Positions 60,696-63,719 of a stretch of 63,719 nucleotides of DNA are shown here, piece after piece. The translations under genes and the position numbers were made by a program. Each line of letters starts with the position of its first letter. The stretch's first letter is position 1. The notes under the pieces were generated by a model, which had not been told where the DNA came from, searched no databases, and saw only the letters and a list, made by a program, of their open reading frames with translations. Source of the DNA: an uncultured Lachnospiraceae bacterium (GTDB taxonomy: Bacteria; Bacillota; Clostridia; Lachnospirales; Lachnospiraceae); contig CAJUTU010000019.1 of assembly GCA_910589385.1 (NCBI GenBank), forward strand, positions 1-63,719. Reading direction: 5' to 3'.

Positions 60696-61101
60696 CATTA
60701 TAAATTGCCATGAAACGGCGTAAATAAAGGGTTTGTCGGAAACTTGAAGTCCATAAAACATCATATATCATCATATACTTTAATAGATAAATGGTGCGGA
60801 AATGGTGCGGTAAAAGAGCGTGACACAGAGAAAGAAAAAACTAAATATTTGGACATCAAAATAAGTCCCATAGTCAGTCGTTATATGATTGATTGTGAGG
60901 CTTATTTTGATGCCTAAATTTACAGATGTAAAAATCCATGCATCAAAGGAGAAAATGTCTGTATAAGCCGTATAACGCATCACAGGGGCATCTTATGACT
61001 TGTGGAACATGTAAATCATGAAACAGCAATTTCAAAGACGTTGTGAACGGCTTTGGAGAAATAATTAAAGCATCAAAAAAATGAAACAGGAGGTCGGCAT
61101 A
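60696..61101. other. Junction region without a supported gene
   Basis: About 400 AT-rich bases between the cut GT2 frame and the first accessory gene. It holds two tandem duplications (60759-60778 and 60789-60810). It also holds a 47-codon open frame (about 60788-60930) without a credible start or family, and a weak promoter-like TTGTGA/TAATTA pair near 61041-61067. No recombinase, tRNA or riboswitch was recognised. Confidence 0.6.
60759..60810. repeat. Two short tandem duplications at the junction
   Basis: CATCATATAT/CATCATATAC (60759-60778) is a near-perfect 10-base tandem. AAATGGTGCGG is repeated exactly twice head to tail (60789-60799 and 60800-60810). Such pairs occur at recombinase or replication-protein binding sites; the role here is unknown. 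Confidence 0.7.
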
Positions 61102-61644
61102 ATGGCAGACAACAAAGTAAACAAGGCGGTAAAGGAAACAGCAACAAAGGGAACATCAAACAAGAAAATAGGGAAGAAGAACAAAATATACTTTTTCAAT
61201 GAAAAGAAGTGGATCATGGCATATTGGTTTAAGACCATGGGCAGGAGAAAAGCACAGTATACGGTAAAGTATTTGAGGGAACAGTGGACGAAATGGTGGG
61301 AAAATGATTCTGGCAGTATTTCAAACGAGATGCTTCAAGAAATGCTTGTATGGCTTAAAGAAACTGTCCGGCCTATGAGTAAGGATGAAGTAAAAAAGAA
61401 AAGGCGTGAGGTTGCTGACAAAAGACGGATGACACCATATTTCAAAAAGTTGGGTGATAAGAAAGGTTATTATGTGAAGAAATGCAGCACAAGAAATCAT
61501 CCGTTAAAAGTCAGTGGATATGCAATCTTTAAAAATCAGAAAGATAAGGAACCTGTATATGGTAAGAGATTTGATTTGACAGCACATCAGGTTAAGCAAA
61601 TTTTAGAAGCGAAGGAGGATAAAAAGAATGATCGTAAAAACTGA
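61102..61644 (+). CDS. Basic protein of unknown function in the accessory cassette
   Basis: 180 residues, very rich in Lys and Arg, no signal peptide or membrane helix, no family recognised. The N-terminal 25 residues are a flexible Lys/Thr/Asn tail. The middle has aromatic-rich YFFNEKKWIMAYWFKTMGRR and LREQWTKWWEND. A Lys/Arg-dense stretch (DEVKKKRREVADKRR) and a C-terminal part with KCSTRNHPLKVSGYAIF follow. The composition suggests a nucleic-acid-binding protein. ATG at 61102 follows AGGAGG; an earlier in-frame ATG overlaps that site. Its end overlaps the HU-like gene by 17 bases, so the two are coupled. Confidence 0.75.
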   Translation: MADNKVNKAVKETATKGTSNKKIGKKNKIYFFNEKKWIMAYWFKTMGRRKAQYTVKYLREQWTKWWENDSGSISNEMLQEMLVWLKETVRPMSKDEVKKKRREVADKRRMTPYFKKLGDKKGYYVKKCSTRNHPLKVSGYAIFKNQKDKEPVYGKRFDLTAHQVKQILEAKEDKKNDRKN

Positions 61645-61960
61645 ACTGATCACAAAAGTATGGGAAAAGGTAAATATTGGAAAAGTGGGACGTAAGGAAA
61701 GGCTCAGAAAGGAAGATATTGAGAAAATCATCAATACAATGTTTGACGAAATGACAGAATGCATGATTGAAGGGGAAGATATCAGAATTGACGGCTTTGG
61801 GAAATTTTCATCTAACATACGAAAGAGAAGGAAAGGTGTGAATCCAAAGACACAGGAGCCATTGATGTATCCGGAGAGAAGAGTCATTAAATTTGATGTT
61901 TCGGTAATAACAGATAAAAAGATCAAAGGGGATAAAAAGTATGAGAGAGTTCAAGGATAG
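61628..61960 (+). CDS. HU/IHF-like DNA-binding protein
   Basis: 110 residues. The helical dimer part (about 1-45: LITKVWEKVNIGKVGRKERL, DIEKIINTMFDEM) and the beta saddle (IRIDGFGKFSSNIRKRRKGVNPKT) match the HU/IHF fold. The usual GF.tF....R..R.g.NP.tg core is preserved as GFGKFSSNIRKRRKGVNPKT. It has a longer, more charged N-terminal part and C-terminal tail than chromosomal HU, so it is a divergent accessory copy that probably bends element DNA. AAGGAGG lies inside the preceding gene. It overlaps the cold-shock gene by 20 bases. Confidence 0.88.
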   Translation: MIVKTELITKVWEKVNIGKVGRKERLRKEDIEKIINTMFDEMTECMIEGEDIRIDGFGKFSSNIRKRRKGVNPKTQEPLMYPERRVIKFDVSVITDKKIKGDKKYERVQG

Positions 61961-62213
61961 TGACATTGTTCAAGAGAGAATGTGGGGAATCGTAACGAAA
62001 TATGATAAAGAACGTGGTTTTGGATTTATTAAGTCAAAAGTAGATGGGCATTCTTATTTTGCCCATGTATCCCAGATTCAAGATGGGACTCTGGAACGTG
62101 GATATTTAGTTGAGTTTGGTGTAGGCATTAGTAAAAAGACTGATAGGGAACAGGCCGAGAATGTGATTGTGATAGAAGCACCAGTACATAGGAGTAGGAG
62201 ACGGGGCAGGTGA
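61941..62213 (+). CDS. Cold-shock-domain protein
   Basis: 90 residues. After an 11-residue lead comes an OB fold with RMWGIVTKYDKERGFGFIKS, the RNP1 motif (GFGFI), and HSYFAHVSQIQDG, the RNP2-like motif (YFAHVS). A basic tail follows (HRSRRRGR). It would bind single-stranded nucleic acid. Chromosomal Csp proteins are about 66 residues and acidic; this one is longer with an Arg-rich end, in line with an accessory role. ATG follows AAAGGGG within the HU-like gene; a second possible start is Met13 at 61977. Confidence 0.86.
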   Translation: MREFKDSDIVQERMWGIVTKYDKERGFGFIKSKVDGHSYFAHVSQIQDGTLERGYLVEFGVGISKKTDREQAENVIVIEAPVHRSRRRGR

Positions 62214-62280
62214 TAATCTTGCCTGCTGCCCTGTTAAATAAACATTAAACGGATAAACTATTGATTGTTGGAAATATAAC

Positions 62281-62341
62281 CCTATAAATATTTTATATAA
62301 CATAAAAATAGGTTGAATTTATCCTATAAATTACATATACT
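62281..62341 (+). promoter_or_regulatory. Promoter and candidate operator of the phd-doc pair
   Basis: TTGAAT (62313-62318), a 17-base spacer and TATACT (62336-62341) form a promoter. Just upstream lies an imperfect palindrome with CCTAT...ATAGG ends (62281-62312), and CCTATAAAT recurs at 62323-62331 between the two promoter boxes. Phd-type antitoxins repress their own promoters by binding short palindromes, so these are likely operator sites (inference). Confidence 0.6.
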
Positions 62342-62375
62342 ATATATAAATATTTGGTTTGGGAGATGTTTGATT

Positions 62376-62618
62376 ATGAAAATTGATACAAATACAATGG
62401 TTTCTATTACTGAGGCGAATCAGAATTTTTCTAAAGTGGCAAGGCTGGTTGATGAACATGGTACTGCTGTCATCTTAAAAAATAATGTGCCGAGGTATCT
62501 TGTGATTGATTTTAGCAAAGCTGAAAAGGATTCTGTGGCATCGGATGAAGACGTTTTAAATATATCTAAAAGATTGATAGCAAAGAATAGGGATGCATAT
62601 GAGGTACTTGCAAAATGA
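62376..62618 (+). CDS. phd: Phd/YefM-type antitoxin
   Basis: 80 residues. MVSITEANQNFSKVARLVDE followed by GTAVILKNNVPRYLVIDF is the Phd/YefM fold, an N-terminal DNA-binding dimer. The C-terminal tail (EDVLNISKRLIAKN, then RDAYEVLAK) would wrap around the toxin and block it. The ATG has GGGAG upstream; the longer frame from 62313 runs through the promoter. The stop overlaps the toxin start by four bases (ATGA), typical of toxin-antitoxin coupling. It would also repress the operon. Confidence 0.9.
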   Translation: MKIDTNTMVSITEANQNFSKVARLVDEHGTAVILKNNVPRYLVIDFSKAEKDSVASDEDVLNISKRLIAKNRDAYEVLAK

Positions 62619-62947
62619 TTAAGCTGACCAGAGAACAGGTTTTAATGCTCCATTCTCAATTGATAGAAGCTACAGGTGGATGTGATGGCATCAGGGATGT
62701 AGGGGTATTGGATTCCGCACTGGAAAGTCCCTTTCAATCTTTTGGCGGTGAAGAACTATATCCAGGTATTCAAGCGAAGGCAGCAAGACTTTGCTATGGA
62801 CTGGTAAAAAATCATGCAATGGTAGATGGCAACAAGCGGATAGGGGTTCATGTTATGCTGGTTTTTCTGGCACTAAACGGACATGAACTTGATTATACTC
62901 AAAAAGAATTGTCGGATTTAATACTTGATGTTGCAGATGGAATTTGA
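62615..62947 (+). CDS. doc: Doc-family (Fic fold) toxin, possibly C-terminally shortened
   Basis: 110 residues. Doc toxins phosphorylate elongation factor Tu and stop translation. The Fic motif HAMVDGNKRIG is present with the catalytic His and the Asn/Lys/Arg set; Doc proteins lack the usual Gly-rich AMPylation loop. The N-terminal LTREQVLMLHSQLIEATGGCDGIRD matches the family. The chain ends ...LDVADGI at TGA (62945), where relatives usually have 10-15 more residues. Reading through the TGA gives QEIVAILRSFE before TAG, which resembles the missing C-terminal helix. Either a point change shortened it or this is a natural short form. Confidence 0.87.
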   Translation: MIKLTREQVLMLHSQLIEATGGCDGIRDVGVLDSALESPFQSFGGEELYPGIQAKAARLCYGLVKNHAMVDGNKRIGVHVMLVFLALNGHELDYTQKELSDLILDVADGI

Positions 62948-62993
62948 CAAGAAATTGTTGCAATATTAAGAAGTTTTGAGTAGTGAGATTTTT

Positions 62994-63036
62994 AGGGCAT
63001 ATCGGATAGTAAAATATCTGGTATGCCCTATTTTTT
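62994..63036 (+). terminator. Intrinsic terminator after phd-doc
   Basis: TAGGGCATATCGGATA pairs with TATCTGGTATGCCCTA (two wobble or mismatched pairs) around GTAAAA, followed by TTTTTT. Confidence 0.88.
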
Positions 63037-63075
63037 ACAGTTTTGGAGAAAAATGTGGATATAGGATCCAGGCTG

Positions 63076-63084
63076 TGGTATAGT
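63076..63084 (+). promoter_or_regulatory. Extended -10 promoter of the last gene pair
   Basis: TGGTATAGT (63076-63084) fits an extended -10 element; TGGATA 17 bases upstream is a poor -35. It lies about 40 bases before the ribosome site of the gene at 63126. Confidence 0.5.
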
Positions 63085-63125
63085 AGTGATATAAAAAATC
63101 GGATAGGTTTATGGAGGTTGGTAAT

Positions 63126-63395
63126 ATGGTATATCCTTATGCAACACTAAGCGATACAACGGAAGTAGTTCATTCGGAAATGAGAGCGGATGGGAGGGTT
63201 AAAGTATATATTGAAAAAGCTGTTTATGATGGTTTTCATAATGCGACATGTTACTTACCGGATTATACATGGGAAGATATAGTTGGTTTTTCTGATGAGG
63301 AAATGGTTTATTATAAAGAGTTTATTGAAAATAATGCTCATTTAATTATTGAATTTGCAAAAGAAGGAGGATTTGCAAATGCCTCAAATTTTTAA
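63126..63395 (+). CDS. Small protein paired with a DUF4160 gene
   Basis: 89 residues, function unknown. Beta-rich N-terminal half (VYPYATLSDTTEVVHSEM, RVKVYIEKAVYDGFHNATCY) and a helical acidic C-terminal half (EDIVGFSDEEMVYYKEFIEN, LIIEFAKEGG). It is acidic overall and could bind the downstream protein. ATG at 63126 has GGAGG 8 bases upstream; the in-frame ATG at 63111 lies on that site. It overlaps the DUF4160 gene by 17 bases. This two-gene arrangement resembles toxin-antitoxin-like or DUF2442/DUF4160 units, but the partner is not a clear DUF2442. Confidence 0.75.
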   Translation: MVYPYATLSDTTEVVHSEMRADGRVKVYIEKAVYDGFHNATCYLPDYTWEDIVGFSDEEMVYYKEFIENNAHLIIEFAKEGGFANASNF

Positions 63396-63657
63396 GTTTG
63401 GTGGTTATATTATTTTCTTTTGGTCAAACGAGAATAAACCAACAGAGCCGATTCATGTTCATATTGCGGAACATAATCCAAGAGCAAATTCAACGAAAAT
63501 ATGGATAACAAAAAAAGGAAAAGCACTTATTTGTAATAACAATTCACAAATATCTGCCAAAGATTTAAGAAAGCTGTTAGCATTTATCGAAGCAAATAGT
63601 AATGAAATTATGCAAAAATGGTATGGATATTTTGGAGAGATATGTTTTTACTGTTAA
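63379..63657 (+). CDS. DUF4160 family protein
   Basis: 92 residues. MPQIFKFGGYIIFFWSNENK followed by EPIHVHIAE is the DUF4160 signature: a Pro-x-Ile/Phe opening, aromatic strand and the H-V-H-V/I-like motif. It continues with TKIWITKKGKALICNNNSQI and a C-terminal helix (LRKLLAFIEANSNEIMQKWYGYFG). The family has no established function and often lies in two-gene units on accessory DNA. AAGGAGG within the preceding gene sets the start. It is the last gene before the window edge; the final 60 bases hold nothing I can name. Confidence 0.85.
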   Translation: MPQIFKFGGYIIFFWSNENKPTEPIHVHIAEHNPRANSTKIWITKKGKALICNNNSQISAKDLRKLLAFIEANSNEIMQKWYGYFGEICFYC

Positions 63658-63719
63658 TTTATATTAGAGCGTGTTTGAAAATTACCAGCTATTAGTCATT
63701 TTAACCAAATCAGGATTGA

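Noticed and set aside
60759..60810. CRISPR array
   Set aside because: Only two adjacent copies of 10-11 base repeats with no spacers; no cas genes in the window.
60788..60930. Open stretch of about 47 codons in the junction region
   Set aside because: No start codon with a ribosome site and no similarity I recognise; it may be a remnant, but evidence is lacking.
63665..63719. GAGCGTGTTTGAAAA near the right edge, resembling the terminal repeat of some IS elements
   Set aside because: Too short, no partner repeat and no transposase inside the window.

Overview
The window looks like chromosome from an anaerobic Firmicute of the Lachnospiraceae/Clostridia type. The signs are a meso-diaminopimelate-type MurE, a PASTA-domain Ser/Thr kinase paired with a PP2C phosphatase, a monomeric [FeFe] hydrogenase, strong AGGAGG-type ribosome sites, TTGACA/TATAAT-like promoters and moderate G+C. 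No rRNA, tRNA or CRISPR array was recognised.

Region by region. (1) 1-1.3 kb: the 5' end of a reverse-strand gene cut by the window edge (possibly an IS transposase), then two DNA alkylation repair genes (ogt, tag). (2) 1.35-2.8 kb: a reverse-strand monomeric [FeFe] hydrogenase. (3) 3.1-5.9 kb: a family 3 glycoside hydrolase with permuted domain order, followed by a decayed aldo/keto reductase tail. (4) 6.2-15.4 kb: a DeoR-type regulator and a Dabb protein, divergent from an eight-gene operon. The operon holds a ribose-type ABC importer, a VOC protein, a lactonase-like metallo-beta-lactamase fold enzyme, a Tm-1-like ATP-binding protein, a class II aldolase and a zinc alcohol dehydrogenase. 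It looks like an import and oxidation/cleavage pathway for a small sugar, polyol or sugar acid whose identity I cannot assign.

(5) 15.8-40.3 kb: a large cell-surface polysaccharide locus. It opens with a Gram-positive Pel-like module in the order D-E-A-F-G. The PelD-like protein carries an N-terminal SDR/epimerase fold that has lost its catalytic and nucleotide-binding signatures. Its C-terminal GGDEF-like domain has lost GGDEF but keeps the RxxD c-di-GMP inhibitory site. A second set follows: DUF2304, GT4, several GT2 enzymes, a DUF4874/DUF4832 protein, an AT-rich flippase and membrane-protein pair, an ABC exporter, a pyruvyl-transferase family protein and an F420 hydrogenase beta-like iron-sulfur protein. 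This locus is the most interesting part of the window: a second-messenger-controlled exopolysaccharide machine joined to a second glycan assembly line.

(6) 40.4-46.4 kb: small housekeeping and stress units (coiled-coil protein, nudC, bacteriohemerythrin, a two-component system, a Y-family polymerase, a VanZ-like protein). (7) 46.6-60.6 kb: a conserved chromosomal block in one direction (murE, priA, def, fmt, zinc metallopeptidase, rsmB, rlmN, PP2C, PASTA kinase, rsgA, rpe, thiN), linking cell-wall synthesis, translation and envelope signalling.

(8) 60.6 kb to the end: accessory DNA. A glycosyltransferase reading frame stops after 16 codons at an apparent junction. Beyond it are short tandem repeats, a three-gene overlapping cassette (basic unknown protein, HU-like protein, cold-shock protein), a Phd/Doc toxin-antitoxin pair with a possibly shortened toxin, and a DUF4160 two-gene unit. 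No recombinase lies inside the window, so the type of element is open.
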